From Candidatus Rokubacteria bacterium RIFCSPLOWO2_02_FULL_73_56 (GTDB lineage: Bacteria; Methylomirabilota; Methylomirabilia; Rokubacteriales; CSP1-6), in NCBI GenBank assembly GCA_001788495.1, contig MGCF01000126.1, positions 16,785-80,784 on the forward strand: DNA of 64,000 nucleotides, in the 5' to 3' direction. Positions within the stretch are counted from its first letter, which is position 1; each line of letters begins with the position of its first letter. The notes beneath the pieces are model-generated. The model searched no databases. It had not been told where the DNA came from and saw nothing but the letters and a program-made list of their open reading frames with translations. The position numbers and the translations under genes were made by a program. Below are positions 23,705 to 33,432 of the stretch, in pieces.

Positions 23705-24807
23705 GGGCCGGGCGGCGCGCGGCGGGGGCGCGGCTCGTCCGCGGCTGGGAGGAGGGCTTCCCGCCGGGCCCGGCGCGCCGCCTGCTCGGCGTCGCGGAGG
23801 GCGGCTACCGCGGCCTGCTCGGCGCCCGCGAGTGGCTCTACGCGCGCGGCGTCCTCAGGTGCCGCGCGCTCCCGTGCCCGGTCGTCTCGATCGGCAACCT
23901 CACGGTCGGCGGGACGGGCAAGACGCCGGCGGTCGAGGTCGCGGTGGCCACGCTCGCGGCGCTCGGGCGGCGGCCCGCCGTGGTGAGCCGCGGGTACGGC
24001 CGCAAGAGCGGCGGCATCCACGTCGTCGCCGACGCGGCGGCGATCCGGCTCGACGCGGAGGACGCGGGGGACGAGCCGTTCCTGCTCGCCCGGCGGCTGC
24101 CCGGCGTGCCGGTCGTGGTCGGCGCCAACCGGTACGCGGCCGCCCGCCTGGCGCTCGAGCGCTTCGGCGTCAGCGCGATCGTGCTCGACGACGGCTTCCA
24201 GCACCGCACGCTCCGGAAGGACCTCGAGATCGTGATGACCCGGGCCCGGCGCCCGTGGGGCAACGGCCGGCTCCTGCCGGGCGGGCCGCTGCGCGAGTCC
24301 CTGCGCGCCCTCGCGCGCGCGGACCTCGTGGTCGCCACCGGCGCGGCGCGGCCCCAGGACGCGCCCGAGGTCGTCGCGACGGTCGCGGCGCACGCGCCCG
24401 GCGTCCCCGTCCTCGCCGCGGCGTACGTGCCCGCGGAGTGCTGGGAGGCCGCGCGGATGCGCCCTGTCGCGCTCGGCGCGCTCGCGGGCCGGCGCCTGCT
24501 CGCGTTCGCCGGCATCGCCGCGCCGCCGGCGTTCGAGCACACCCTCGGCGAGGCGGGGCTGGCGGTCGCCGAGCTGGTGCCGTTCGCCGACCACCACTGG
24601 TACTCCCCGGCGGACCTCGGGGCGCTCGAGCGCCGCGCCGCCGCGCTCGCGGCCGAGGGCCTGATCACGACGGAGAAGGACTGGATCCGCCTGCGGCGTC
24701 TCCCGCTGCCGCACCGGCCGCTGTACGTGCTGAGCGTGAGGCTCGAGCTCCGCTCGGGCGAGGCGGCCTGGCGCGCGGCCTTCGAGCGCGTGTGCTCGAG
24801 CGCCTGA
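23701..24807 (+). CDS. lpxK: Tetraacyldisaccharide 4'-kinase
   Basis: VSIGNLTVGGTGKTPAV, LDDGFQHRTLRKDLEIV, GLITTEKDWIRL. Confidence 0.95.
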   Translation: MRAGRRAAGARLVRGWEEGFPPGPARRLLGVAEGGYRGLLGAREWLYARGVLRCRALPCPVVSIGNLTVGGTGKTPAVEVAVATLAALGRRPAVVSRGYGRKSGGIHVVADAAAIRLDAEDAGDEPFLLARRLPGVPVVVGANRYAAARLALERFGVSAIVLDDGFQHRTLRKDLEIVMTRARRPWGNGRLLPGGPLRESLRALARADLVVATGAARPQDAPEVVATVAAHAPGVPVLAAAYVPAECWEAARMRPVALGALAGRRLLAFAGIAAPPAFEHTLGEAGLAVAELVPFADHHWYSPADLGALERRAAALAAEGLITTEKDWIRLRRLPLPHRPLYVLSVRLELRSGEAAWRAAFERVCSSA

Positions 24808-25790
24808 TCGTCCGGCTGCCGAACTGGCTCGGCGACACCGTCATGGCGGTGCCGGCGCTGCGCGCGCTCCGCGAGGGGCTGCCGGGGACGCGCGTGCTCC
24901 TCGCGGGCCCGTGGGCGGGCCTGCTGGCCGGCGAGGGACTCGGCGACGTCGTCGTCGTGTACCCGCGCGCGTGGAGCGGCCGGCTCGCCACGGCCGACAC
25001 GGTCCGCGCCTTCGACGCCGCCACGGCCCTGCTGCTGCCGAACTCGCTCGAGTCGGCGCTCGCCGCGGTGTACTGGGGCGCGCGCCGGCGCATCGGGTTC
25101 GCCGTGGGCGCGCGGGGCGTCCTGCTGCGGGACCCGGTCCCGCTGCCCGCGCCGCGCCTGCACCAGATCGACGAGTACCTGCTGCTCGCGGCGCGGCTCG
25201 GCGTCGCCGCCGGGGCGGCGGAGCCGCGCCTGCGCGCCCCCGCCCCGGACGCGGCGGTGCGGCGCGAGGCGCGGCGGCTGCTCGAGGAGGCCGGCGCGCC
25301 CGAGGGCCGCGCGCGGGTCGGGGTGCACGTCGGCGCGGCGTACGGCTCGGCCAAGGTCTGGGCCCGCGAGCGGATCGTCGAGTTCTGCGCGCGCGTCGCG
25401 TCCACGGGCCGGACGGCGGTCGTGCTCGGCGCGGCCCGCGACGCCGCGCTCGCGGCCGAGGTCGCGGCGGGCTCCGGGGCGGTGAGCCTCGCCGGGCGGG
25501 ACCGGGCCGAGCTGCTGCCGGCGCTCCTCGTGGAGCTCGAGGCGCTCGTGTGCGGCGACACGGGCGTCGCCCACCTCGCGGCGGCCCTCGGCACGCCCGT
25601 CGCGGCGCTCTTCGGGCCGACGGACCCGCGCCTGACGGCGCCGCGCGGCGCGGCCGCGGTGGTGCGGCACGCGGTGCCGTGCGCGCCGTGCTTCTATCGC
25701 ACCTGCCCGATCGAGCACCCGTGCATGCGCGGGATCGATGCCGAGGCCGTCGCCCGGGCGCTCGACGGCCTGCGCGCGGGGATCGCGTGA
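24792..25790 (+). CDS. waaF: ADP-heptose:LPS heptosyltransferase (GT9, WaaF-like)
   Basis: [45 protein letters not shown]. Confidence 0.9.
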   Translation: MLERLIVRLPNWLGDTVMAVPALRALREGLPGTRVLLAGPWAGLLAGEGLGDVVVVYPRAWSGRLATADTVRAFDAATALLLPNSLESALAAVYWGARRRIGFAVGARGVLLRDPVPLPAPRLHQIDEYLLLAARLGVAAGAAEPRLRAPAPDAAVRREARRLLEEAGAPEGRARVGVHVGAAYGSAKVWARERIVEFCARVASTGRTAVVLGAARDAALAAEVAAGSGAVSLAGRDRAELLPALLVELEALVCGDTGVAHLAAALGTPVAALFGPTDPRLTAPRGAAAVVRHAVPCAPCFYRTCPIEHPCMRGIDAEAVARALDGLRAGIA

Positions 25791-26896
25791 GGATCCTGCA
25801 CCTCGCCGCCAACCGGTGGTGGACGGGCAGCGCGGACCCGACGATCCGCCTGGTCGCGGGGCTGCGCGCGCGGGGGCATCGCGTCCTGCTGGGGGCGATC
25901 CCGGGCGACCGGTTCGAGACGAAGGCGCGCGAGGCGGGGCTCGAGCTCGTGGGCGGCCTCCGGCTCGACCCTCGCGCGGGGCCGGCCGCGCTCGCGCGCG
26001 ACGCGCTGCGCCTGCGCGCGCTCGTGCGCGCCGAGGCCGTCGACGTGATCCACGCGCACCACTCGCACGACCACTGGCTCGCGATGCTCGCGCGCCCGCG
26101 GCGCGGCGCGGGCGGGCGGCCGCCGGTCGTCCGCACGTTCCACAACCTGCGCGCGGTCAAGCGCGACCAGCTCTCCGCGCGGCTCTACCGGCGCACCGCC
26201 GCCGCGCTCGTCGTGTCGCGCCAGATCGAGGTGCGCTGCCGCGAGGTCGGGTTCGGGGCGGAGCGGGTCGTGTGGCTCCCCGGCGTCGCCGACCTCGGGC
26301 GCTTCGCCGCCGGCGCCGACCCGCGCCCGGTCCGCGAGGAGTTCGCCCTCGGCGACGCCCCGGTGATCGTCTCGGTCGCGCGCCTGGCGCCGAACCGGAG
26401 CCACGAGCTGCTGCTCGACGGCTTCCGGCTGCTCCTCGGGACGCTGCCGCAGGCCCGCCTGCTGCTGGTCGGCAAGGGCGAGGCGCGCGACCGCCTCGAG
26501 GCCCGGGTGGCGGCGCTCGGGCTCGGCGACCGCGTGGTGTTCACCGGCTACCGCGACCGCGACCTGCCCGAGGTGCTCGCCGCCGCGGACTGCTTCGTGC
26601 TGATGGCCGCGGGCTCCGACGAGTCCTGCCGCGCGGCGCTCGAGGCGATGGCCGCGGCGCGCCCCGTCGTCGCGCGGCGCGTGGGTGCGCTGCCCGAGAC
26701 CGTGGTGGACGGCGAGACCGGGCTCCTGCTCGGCGAGGACGAGCCCGTGCGCGTGGCCGAGGCGCTCCTGGGGGTGCTCGCGGATCGCGCGCGCGGCCGC
26801 GCGATGGGCGCGGCGGGCCGCCGGCGGGCGGAGGCGGAGTTCGGGCTCGAGCGGTCGGTCGAGATCGTCGAGGCGCTCTACCGGAGGCTGGCGTGA
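25787..26896 (+). CDS. Glycosyltransferase family 4-like protein
   Basis: RILHLAANRWWTGSADPT; VARLAPNRSHELLLDGFRLL; GSDESCRAALEAMAAARPVVA. Confidence 0.87.
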   Translation: MRILHLAANRWWTGSADPTIRLVAGLRARGHRVLLGAIPGDRFETKAREAGLELVGGLRLDPRAGPAALARDALRLRALVRAEAVDVIHAHHSHDHWLAMLARPRRGAGGRPPVVRTFHNLRAVKRDQLSARLYRRTAAALVVSRQIEVRCREVGFGAERVVWLPGVADLGRFAAGADPRPVREEFALGDAPVIVSVARLAPNRSHELLLDGFRLLLGTLPQARLLLVGKGEARDRLEARVAALGLGDRVVFTGYRDRDLPEVLAAADCFVLMAAGSDESCRAALEAMAAARPVVARRVGALPETVVDGETGLLLGEDEPVRVAEALLGVLADRARGRAMGAAGRRRAEAEFGLERSVEIVEALYRRLA

Positions 26897-28014
26897 GGGT
26901 CCTGCAGCTCGTCTCCTGCCGCGGCTGGTCCTCGGACGCCTACTGGGCGGCGCGCGCCACGCGGGAGCTGGAGCGGCGCGGCCACGCGGTGACGCTCGGC
27001 TTCCGCGCCGGGACGGAGGCGAAGGTGATCGCGCGGGCGCGCCGCGAGGGCGTGAGCCGCGTGACGACGTTCGCCTTCGCGGGCGGCCTGCGGCCCCACG
27101 CCGACCTGGCCGACGTCCGCCGGCTCGCCGCGCTGCTGCCGGACGTGGAGGTCGTGCACGTCCACCGCGGCAAGGAGCACTGGCTCGCGGCCGTCGCGAA
27201 CCGGCTCGCGCGCGCGCCGCGCCCGCTCGTGCGGACGCGCCACATCGCGCAGGCCGTACGCCCCCACGCGGCGAACCGCTGGCTGTACCGCGAGGCCACC
27301 GCCTGGGTCGTCACGGTGACCGAGGCGATCCGGCGCCAGTACCTGGCCGCGGGCCTGCTGCCCCCGGAGCGCGTGACCGCGCTGCCGGGCGGCGCCGACA
27401 CCGAGGCGTACCGTCCGCTCGCGCCGGACCCGGCGACGCGCGCGCGCCTGGGCGGCGACGGGGCGCCGCTCGTCGGGATGCTCGCGGGACTGCGCGTGAT
27501 GAAGGGCCACGGCGTCGTGCTCGACGCCGCCGCCCGGCTCGCCGCGCGCGGCGTGCGGCCGCGCTTCGTCTTCGTGGGCCAGGGGGGCATGGAGGCGTCG
27601 ATCCGCGAGGCGGTGCGGCGGGCGGGGCTCGAGGCGCAGGTGGCGATCGTCGGGTTCGTGGACGACGTGCCGCGGGCGCTCGGCGCGCTCGACCTGGCGC
27701 TCTACGTGCCCGTCGAGTCCGACGGCATGTCGCGCGTGGTGTTCGAGGTCCTGGCCGCCGGGCGCCCGCTCGTCGCCTCCCGTGTGGGCGTCGTGCCGGA
27801 GGTGCTGACGGACGGCGTGGACGCCGCGCTCGTGCCGGCGGGCGACGCGGCGGCGCTCGCGGCGGCGCTCGCCGGCCTCCTCGCGGACGCGGGCGCGCGC
27901 GCCCGGCTCGGGCGGACGGGCCGGCGGCTGGTCGAGGCGCGCTACTCCGGCGCGCGCCTGGCCGAGGCGCTCGAGGCGCGCTACCGGGCCCTCGCCGCCG
28001 GCGTCCCCGCGTGA
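26893..28014 (+). CDS. Glycosyltransferase family 4-like protein (paralogous to upstream gene)
   Basis: RVLQLVSCRGWSSDAYWAARATRELERRGH; GMLAGLRVMKGH; ESDGMSRVVFEVLAAGRPLVAS. Confidence 0.87.
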   Translation: MRVLQLVSCRGWSSDAYWAARATRELERRGHAVTLGFRAGTEAKVIARARREGVSRVTTFAFAGGLRPHADLADVRRLAALLPDVEVVHVHRGKEHWLAAVANRLARAPRPLVRTRHIAQAVRPHAANRWLYREATAWVVTVTEAIRRQYLAAGLLPPERVTALPGGADTEAYRPLAPDPATRARLGGDGAPLVGMLAGLRVMKGHGVVLDAAARLAARGVRPRFVFVGQGGMEASIREAVRRAGLEAQVAIVGFVDDVPRALGALDLALYVPVESDGMSRVVFEVLAAGRPLVASRVGVVPEVLTDGVDAALVPAGDAAALAAALAGLLADAGARARLGRTGRRLVEARYSGARLAEALEARYRALAAGVPA

Positions 28015-29132
28015 AGGTCTCGGTCCTCGCGTTCGACCTCGCCGACAACGCGACGGGGCGCGCGGAGCTGCTCGCGCGCCTGCTGCGGCCGCGCTACGAG
28101 GTCGAGGTCGTCGGGCCGCAGTTCGGGCCCGCGCGCTGGCGGCCGGCGCAGGGCGGCCCGGTGACCTACCGCGCCGTCCGCGCCGGCCGCTATCCGGCCT
28201 TCGCCGCGCGCGTGCCCGAGCTCCTGCGCCTGGTCGACGGCGACCTGATCCTCGCCTCGAAGCCCCGCCCGACGAGCTTCGGCCTCGGGCTCCTCGCGCG
28301 CGCGCGGCGGCGGCGGCCGCTCGTCCTCGACATCGACGACTGGGAGCTCGGGTTCTTCTACCGCGGCGGCGCCTGGGGCACGCTCGGGCGCGCGGTCAAC
28401 CTCGCCGACCCCAACGGGCTCGCGGCGACGTGGCTGATGGAGCGCCTCGTGCGGCGCGCCGACGCGCTCACGGTCGCCTCGCGGTTCCTCGAGCGCCGCT
28501 TCGGCGGGACGTTCCTCACCCACGTGCGCGACACCGAGGCGTGGGACCCGGCGCGCTGGCCCGCCGCGGAGGCCCGCGCGCGGCTCGGCGTCGGCGAGCG
28601 CCGCGTCGTGATGTTCCTCGGCACGCCCCGGGGCCACAAGGGCGTGGAGGACCTGGCCGAGGCGGTGCGCGCGCTCGGCGCGGGCGTCGTGCTCGTCCTG
28701 GTCGGCGTGGACCCGGCGAGCCCGCGGGCGCGCCGCTGGGCGGACCTGCCCCACGTCCGGTGCGTGGGCGAGGTTCCGTTCGACGACGTGCCGGGCTACC
28801 TCGCGGCCGCCGACGTCGTCGCGGTGCCGCAGCGGGACACCTCCGACACGGTGGGGCAGGTGCCCGCCAAGCTCTTCGACGCGATGGCGCTCGCGCGCCC
28901 GATCGTGTCCACGCGGGTGTCGATGATCCCGGAGATCCTCGAAGGCTGCGGCGTGGTGGTCGAGCCCGGCGACCCGCCCGCGCTCGCGGTCGCGCTGGCG
29001 CGGCTCCTGCACGACCCGGCCGGCGCCGCGGAGCTCGGGCGGCGCGCGCGCGAGCGCTGCGAGGCGCGCTACAGCTTCCGCGCGGCGCGGGCGGTGCTGT
29101 ACCCGCTGCTCGACCGGCTGGCGCGGCCGTGA
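28011..29132 (+). CDS. Glycosyltransferase (GT4-like)
   Basis: MFLGTPRGHKGVEDLAEAV; AADVVAVPQRDTSDTVGQVPAKLFDAMALARPIVSTRV. Confidence 0.85.
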   Translation: MKVSVLAFDLADNATGRAELLARLLRPRYEVEVVGPQFGPARWRPAQGGPVTYRAVRAGRYPAFAARVPELLRLVDGDLILASKPRPTSFGLGLLARARRRRPLVLDIDDWELGFFYRGGAWGTLGRAVNLADPNGLAATWLMERLVRRADALTVASRFLERRFGGTFLTHVRDTEAWDPARWPAAEARARLGVGERRVVMFLGTPRGHKGVEDLAEAVRALGAGVVLVLVGVDPASPRARRWADLPHVRCVGEVPFDDVPGYLAAADVVAVPQRDTSDTVGQVPAKLFDAMALARPIVSTRVSMIPEILEGCGVVVEPGDPPALAVALARLLHDPAGAAELGRRARERCEARYSFRAARAVLYPLLDRLARP

Positions 29133-30238
29133 GGCTCCTGCTCATCGCGCGCCCGTTCGTGTTCCACGGCGGCGTGGAGCGTGCGACCGCCGGGCTGGTC
29201 GGGGCGCTCGTCGCGCACGGCGTGGAGGTCCACCTGCTCTCGCCGCCGGGCCAGCGGCCCGTGCCGGGCGTGACGCTGCACCGTCTGCCGCTCCCCCCGC
29301 TGCCGTCGGCGGCGCGCGCGCTCGCGCTCGCGGCGGGCGCGCGGCTGGTCGTCGCGCGGGGGGCCTGGGACCTGGTCCAGAGTCACGAGCGCACGCTCGT
29401 CCAGGACGTGTACCGGGCCGGCGAGGGCTGCCACCGCGCGTACCTCGCGAGCCGCGCCGGCCCGCCCGCGCGCGGTGCCTACCACCGGGTGGTGCTCGCG
29501 CTCGAGCGGCGCGTGTTCGCGCGGACGCCGGCGATCGTCGCCATCGCCCGGCGGGGCGCGCGCGAGATCGCGGAGCTCCACGGCGTCGGCGCCGCGCGGC
29601 TCTCGGTGGTCTACAACGGCGTGGACCTCGAGCGCTTCCACCCGCGCCAGAGGGCGGCGTGGCGCGCCCCGGCGCGCGAGGCGGCGGGGCTCCCGCGCGG
29701 CGCCTTCGCGCTCCTCTTCGTCGGCAGCGGCTTCGAGCGCAAGGGGCTCGGCACCGCGCTGGAGGCGCTCGCGGCGCTCGACGACCGCGCGAGCCGGCTG
29801 GTCGTCGTGGGCAAGGGGGAGACCCGTCCGTGGCGGGCGGCGGCCGAGCGCCTCGGCGTCGGCGGCCGCGTGACGTGGCTCGGCCCCCAGCCCGAGCCGG
29901 AGCGGTGGTACGCGGCGGCCGACCTCGTCGTGCTCCCGAGCCGCTACGAGCCCTTCGGCCAGGTCCACCTGGAGGCGCTCGCCGCGGGCGTGGCCGTCGT
30001 CGCGAGCCGCGAGGCGGGCGGCGCCGAGCTGATCGAGGACGGCCGCAACGGCGCGGTCGTGGACCCGCACGACGCCCACGCACTGGCCGGCGCGGTCGAG
30101 CGGCTCCGCGCGGCGCCGGCCGACGAGCTCTCGGCCGCGGCGCGCCGCTCGGCCGAGCCCTACACGTTCGCCCGGCAGGTCGCTGGATTCGCGAAGGTGT
30201 ATCGCCGGTTGGGGGCCGCAACGCCCGATTTTCCTTGA
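29129..30238 (+). CDS. Glycosyltransferase family 4 (WaaG-like)
   Basis: FHGGVERATAGLV; VYNGVDLERFHP; LFVGSGFERKGLGTALEAL; SRYEPFGQVHLEALAAGVAVV. Confidence 0.87.
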   Translation: MRLLLIARPFVFHGGVERATAGLVGALVAHGVEVHLLSPPGQRPVPGVTLHRLPLPPLPSAARALALAAGARLVVARGAWDLVQSHERTLVQDVYRAGEGCHRAYLASRAGPPARGAYHRVVLALERRVFARTPAIVAIARRGAREIAELHGVGAARLSVVYNGVDLERFHPRQRAAWRAPAREAAGLPRGAFALLFVGSGFERKGLGTALEALAALDDRASRLVVVGKGETRPWRAAAERLGVGGRVTWLGPQPEPERWYAAADLVVLPSRYEPFGQVHLEALAAGVAVVASREAGGAELIEDGRNGAVVDPHDAHALAGAVERLRAAPADELSAAARRSAEPYTFARQVAGFAKVYRRLGAATPDFP

Positions 30239-30263
30239 GAAATCTCCGGCCCGCGCGTACACT
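30235..30263 (+). promoter_or_regulatory. Candidate sigma70-type promoter for gmhB (TTGAGA-N17-TACACT)
   Basis: -35 30235-30240, -10 30258-30263, 17-bp spacer, in the only gap in this run of overlapping genes. Confidence 0.6.
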
Positions 30264-30269
30264 CGCCGC

Positions 30270-30851
30270 GTGGGTCCGAGGGGGGCTGTCTTCATCGATC
30301 GCGACGGGACGCTCACCGAGGAAGTCGGGTACGTCAACCACCCGCGCCGGCTCCGCCTGCTGCCGCGCTCGGCCGAGGCGATCCGCCGGCTGAACCGGGC
30401 GGGCGTGGCGGCGGTGGTCACGACGAACCAGGCCGGCGTCGCCCGCGGCTACTTCTCCGAGGACGTGCTCGCCGCCGTGAACGCCGCGCTGGTCGCGCAG
30501 CTCAAGGACGAGGGCGCGCACCTCGACGGCCTCTACGTGTGCCCGCACCACCCCACGGAGGGCGAGCCGCCCTTCCGCACGGACTGCGACTGCCGCAAGC
30601 CGCGCCCCGGGCTGCTGCTCCGCGCCGCGGCCGAGCTCGACCTCAGCCTCGGGCGCTCGACGCTGGTGGGCGACAAGGCCTCGGACCTCGCGACCGCGCG
30701 CGCGGTCGGCGCGCGCGGCGTCCTCGTGCTCACGGGCTACGGCCTGGGCGAGTGGGAGTACCGGCGGGCCGGCTTCGCGGTGGCGCCGGATCACGTGGCC
30801 GAGGACCTGCTCGACGCCGTCGAGTGGGTGCTGGCGGGCGGGCGTCGATGA
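30270..30851 (+). CDS. gmhB: D-glycero-beta-D-manno-heptose 1,7-bisphosphate 7-phosphatase
   Basis: AVFIDRDGTLTEEVGYVNHPRRL; CPHHPTEGEPPFRTDCDCRKPRPGLL. Confidence 0.93.
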   Translation: MGPRGAVFIDRDGTLTEEVGYVNHPRRLRLLPRSAEAIRRLNRAGVAAVVTTNQAGVARGYFSEDVLAAVNAALVAQLKDEGAHLDGLYVCPHHPTEGEPPFRTDCDCRKPRPGLLLRAAAELDLSLGRSTLVGDKASDLATARAVGARGVLVLTGYGLGEWEYRRAGFAVAPDHVAEDLLDAVEWVLAGGRR

Positions 30852-31858
30852 GCGAGGTGACGGCGCGGGTGCGCGCGAGCGTGGACGTCTTCGGCGGCCG
30901 GACGGTCGTCGTCGTCGGCGACGTGATCGCCGACGAGTACCTGTTCGGCAAGCCCGCGCGCATCTCGCGCGAGGCGCCCGTGCTGATCCTCCGGTTCACC
31001 GAGCGCGAGGCGCTGCTCGGCGGCGCCGCGAACGCCGCGCACAACGTGGCCGCGCTCGGCGGCCGCGTGGTGCCGATCGGCGTGCTCGGGCGCGACCCCG
31101 CCGGTGACGAGCTCGTCGCGCTGTTCCACGCGCGCGGGATCGCGACCGACGGGCTCGTCGCCGAGACGGGCCGGACGACCACGGTGAAGACGCGCATCAT
31201 GGCGGGCGGCTACCAGGCGACCCGCCAGCAGGTCGTGCGCCTCGACCGGGAGCCGTCGGGGGAGCTCCAGCCGATGACCGAGGACGCGCTGCTCTCGCGG
31301 CTCACGGCGCTCGGCGCGCGCGCGGACGCCTTCCTCGTGTCCGACTACGGCTACGGGACCGTCACCCCGCGCGTCTTCGAGCGCGTGCGCGCGCTCGCGC
31401 GGCGCAGCGGCGCGATCGTCACGGTGGACAGCCGCTACCAGCTGCCGCGCTTCACCGGCGTGACGGCCGCGACGCCGAACGAGGCGGAGCTCGCCCAGCT
31501 CACCGGCCTGGACGTGGACGACGAGCGGACGGTCGAGAAGGCGGGGCGCCAGCTCCTGGAGCGGCTCGACGCCCGGCTGCTCCTCGTCACCCGCGGCAGC
31601 CGGGGGATGGCGCTGCTCGAGCGCGACGGGGCGACGACGTTCGTGCCGATCCACGGCACCGACGAGATCGCCGACGTGACCGGCGCCGGCGACACGGTGA
31701 TCAGCGCGTTCACGCTCGGGCTCGCGGCCGGGGCCTCGCCGCTCGCGGCCGCGTCGCTCGCGAACGTGGCGGGCGGGATCGTCGTGATGAAGCGCGGCAC
31801 CGCGACGGTGACGGCGACGGAGCTGCGGCAGGCGCTCGGCTCCAGCGCCGCCTCGTGA
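30848..31858 (+). CDS. rfaE1: D-glycero-beta-D-manno-heptose-7-phosphate kinase (RfaE1 / HldE N-domain, stand-alone)
   Basis: PfkB family: [46 protein letters not shown]. Confidence 0.93.
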   Translation: MSEVTARVRASVDVFGGRTVVVVGDVIADEYLFGKPARISREAPVLILRFTEREALLGGAANAAHNVAALGGRVVPIGVLGRDPAGDELVALFHARGIATDGLVAETGRTTTVKTRIMAGGYQATRQQVVRLDREPSGELQPMTEDALLSRLTALGARADAFLVSDYGYGTVTPRVFERVRALARRSGAIVTVDSRYQLPRFTGVTAATPNEAELAQLTGLDVDDERTVEKAGRQLLERLDARLLLVTRGSRGMALLERDGATTFVPIHGTDEIADVTGAGDTVISAFTLGLAAGASPLAAASLANVAGGIVVMKRGTATVTATELRQALGSSAAS

Positions 31859-32319
31859 ACATCGCCGACGCCGCGGCGCTCGCCGAGCGGCTGCGGGCCG
31901 AGCGCAAGCGTATCGTCCTGGCCAACGGCTGCTTCGACCTCCTGCACGTCGGTCACGTCCGCTACCTCGAGGCGGCGCGCCGCCTGGGCGACGTCCTCTT
32001 CGTGGGCGTCAACGACGACGCCGCGGTCGCGCGGCTCAAGGGGCCGGGCCGGCCGCTGATGCCCGTGGGCGAGCGCGTCGAGATCCTCCGCGCGCTGCGC
32101 GCCGTGGACCACGTCGTGGTGTTCGCAGAGGACACGGCCGACGGCCTGGTCGCCGCGCTCCGGCCCCACGTCCACGCCAAGGGGACCGACTACGCCCCCG
32201 ACGCCGTGCCGGAGGCCGCGAGCGTCCGCGCGCACGGCGGCCGGGTCGCCGTGGTCGGCGACCCGAAGGACCACTCGACCCGCGACCTGATCGCGCGCGT
32301 GCTGGAGCGGTTCCGGTGA
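31855..32319 (+). CDS. rfaE2: D-glycero-beta-D-manno-heptose 1-phosphate adenylyltransferase (RfaE2, stand-alone)
   Basis: [24 protein letters not shown] cytidylyltransferase motif. Confidence 0.93.
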   Translation: MNIADAAALAERLRAERKRIVLANGCFDLLHVGHVRYLEAARRLGDVLFVGVNDDAAVARLKGPGRPLMPVGERVEILRALRAVDHVVVFAEDTADGLVAALRPHVHAKGTDYAPDAVPEAASVRAHGGRVAVVGDPKDHSTRDLIARVLERFR

Positions 32320-33335
32320 ACGTCGCCCTGGTCAAGCTCTCGTCACTCGGCGACGTGGTGCACGCGCTGCCGGTCGCCGCCGCCCTGCGCCGGGGCCTCC
32401 CGCAGGCGCGGATCGTCTGGCTGGCGGAGCGGCGCGAGGCCGCGATCCTCCGGGACAACCCGGCGGTCGACGCGGTGGTGCCCGTGGACACGCGGGGCTG
32501 GCGCCGCGCCCTCGACCTCCGGGCGCTCGGGCGGCCCCTCGCTGCGGTGCACGCGGGCGGCGAGATCAGCGAGCTCACGCGCCACCTGCGGGCGGCGCGC
32601 TTCGACGTGGCGGTCGACCTGCAGGGCCTGGCCAAGAGCGGCGTCCTCACGGCCCTGACGGGCGCGCCACTCCGGATCGGCTTCGTCGCGGCGCGCTGCC
32701 GGGAGCCGCTCAACGCCCTGTTCACGAACCACCGCGTCGCCCCGCCGCCCGAGGCGCGCCACGTCGTCGAGCAGTGCCTCGCGCTCCTGGCGCCGCTCGG
32801 CGTGCGTCCCGCCGCCGTCGAGTTTCCGCTGCCCGTCGACGCCGGGGCCGAGGCGCGGGTGGACGACGTCCTCGCGGGCGCCGGGATCAAGCCGCGCCGG
32901 CGGCTCGTCGTGCTGAATCCCGGCGCCGGGCGGCCCGACAAGCGCTGGCCGGTCGAGCGTTTCGCCCGGCTGGCCGCGCGGCTCGTCGAGGAGGCGGGCG
33001 CGACGGTGCTGGTCGTCTGGGGGCCGAGCGAGGAGCCGGCGGCGCGCGCGATCGTCGCGGCGGCGCCGCGGGGCGCCCTGGCGGCGCCGCCGACGGGGCT
33101 CGGGGAGCTCTGCGCGGTGCTGCGGCGCGCCTCGGTCGTCGTCGCCGGCGACACGGGCCCGCTCCACCTCGCGGCGGCGCTCGGCACGCCGTGCGTGGGG
33201 CTCTACGGGCCGACCTCGATCGAGCGAAACGGGCCGTGGGGCCAGGGCGGGCGCGCGCTCGCCGGCCCGGACGGCACGCTCGGGTCGCTCGACGTCGCGC
33301 GCGTGTTCCGCGCCGTCGCGGAGCTCGCCGGATGA
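32316..33335 (+). CDS. waaC: Glycosyltransferase family 9 (heptosyltransferase I, WaaC-like)
   Basis: [57 protein letters not shown]. Confidence 0.9.
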   Translation: MNVALVKLSSLGDVVHALPVAAALRRGLPQARIVWLAERREAAILRDNPAVDAVVPVDTRGWRRALDLRALGRPLAAVHAGGEISELTRHLRAARFDVAVDLQGLAKSGVLTALTGAPLRIGFVAARCREPLNALFTNHRVAPPPEARHVVEQCLALLAPLGVRPAAVEFPLPVDAGAEARVDDVLAGAGIKPRRRLVVLNPGAGRPDKRWPVERFARLAARLVEEAGATVLVVWGPSEEPAARAIVAAAPRGALAAPPTGLGELCAVLRRASVVVAGDTGPLHLAAALGTPCVGLYGPTSIERNGPWGQGGRALAGPDGTLGSLDVARVFRAVAELAG

Positions 33336-33377
33336 GCCGGGCGCGGCTGGCGGCGGTGGTGATCGCGCTGAATGTGG
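33332..33377 (+). repeat. Direct repeat copy 1: duplicated 5' end of the GT2 gene ([14 protein letters not shown])
   Basis: atgagc---cgggcgcggctggcggcggtggtgatcgcgctgaatg is near-identical to 33433-33478 (one 3-nt indel, few substitutions); ATG overlaps the waaC stop. Confidence 0.85.
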
Positions 33378-33432
33378 CAGGGCGAGCCGAGGCCGCCCGG
33401 CGGGCGAGGCGAGCGGGGCGGGGGGGAGGGCG

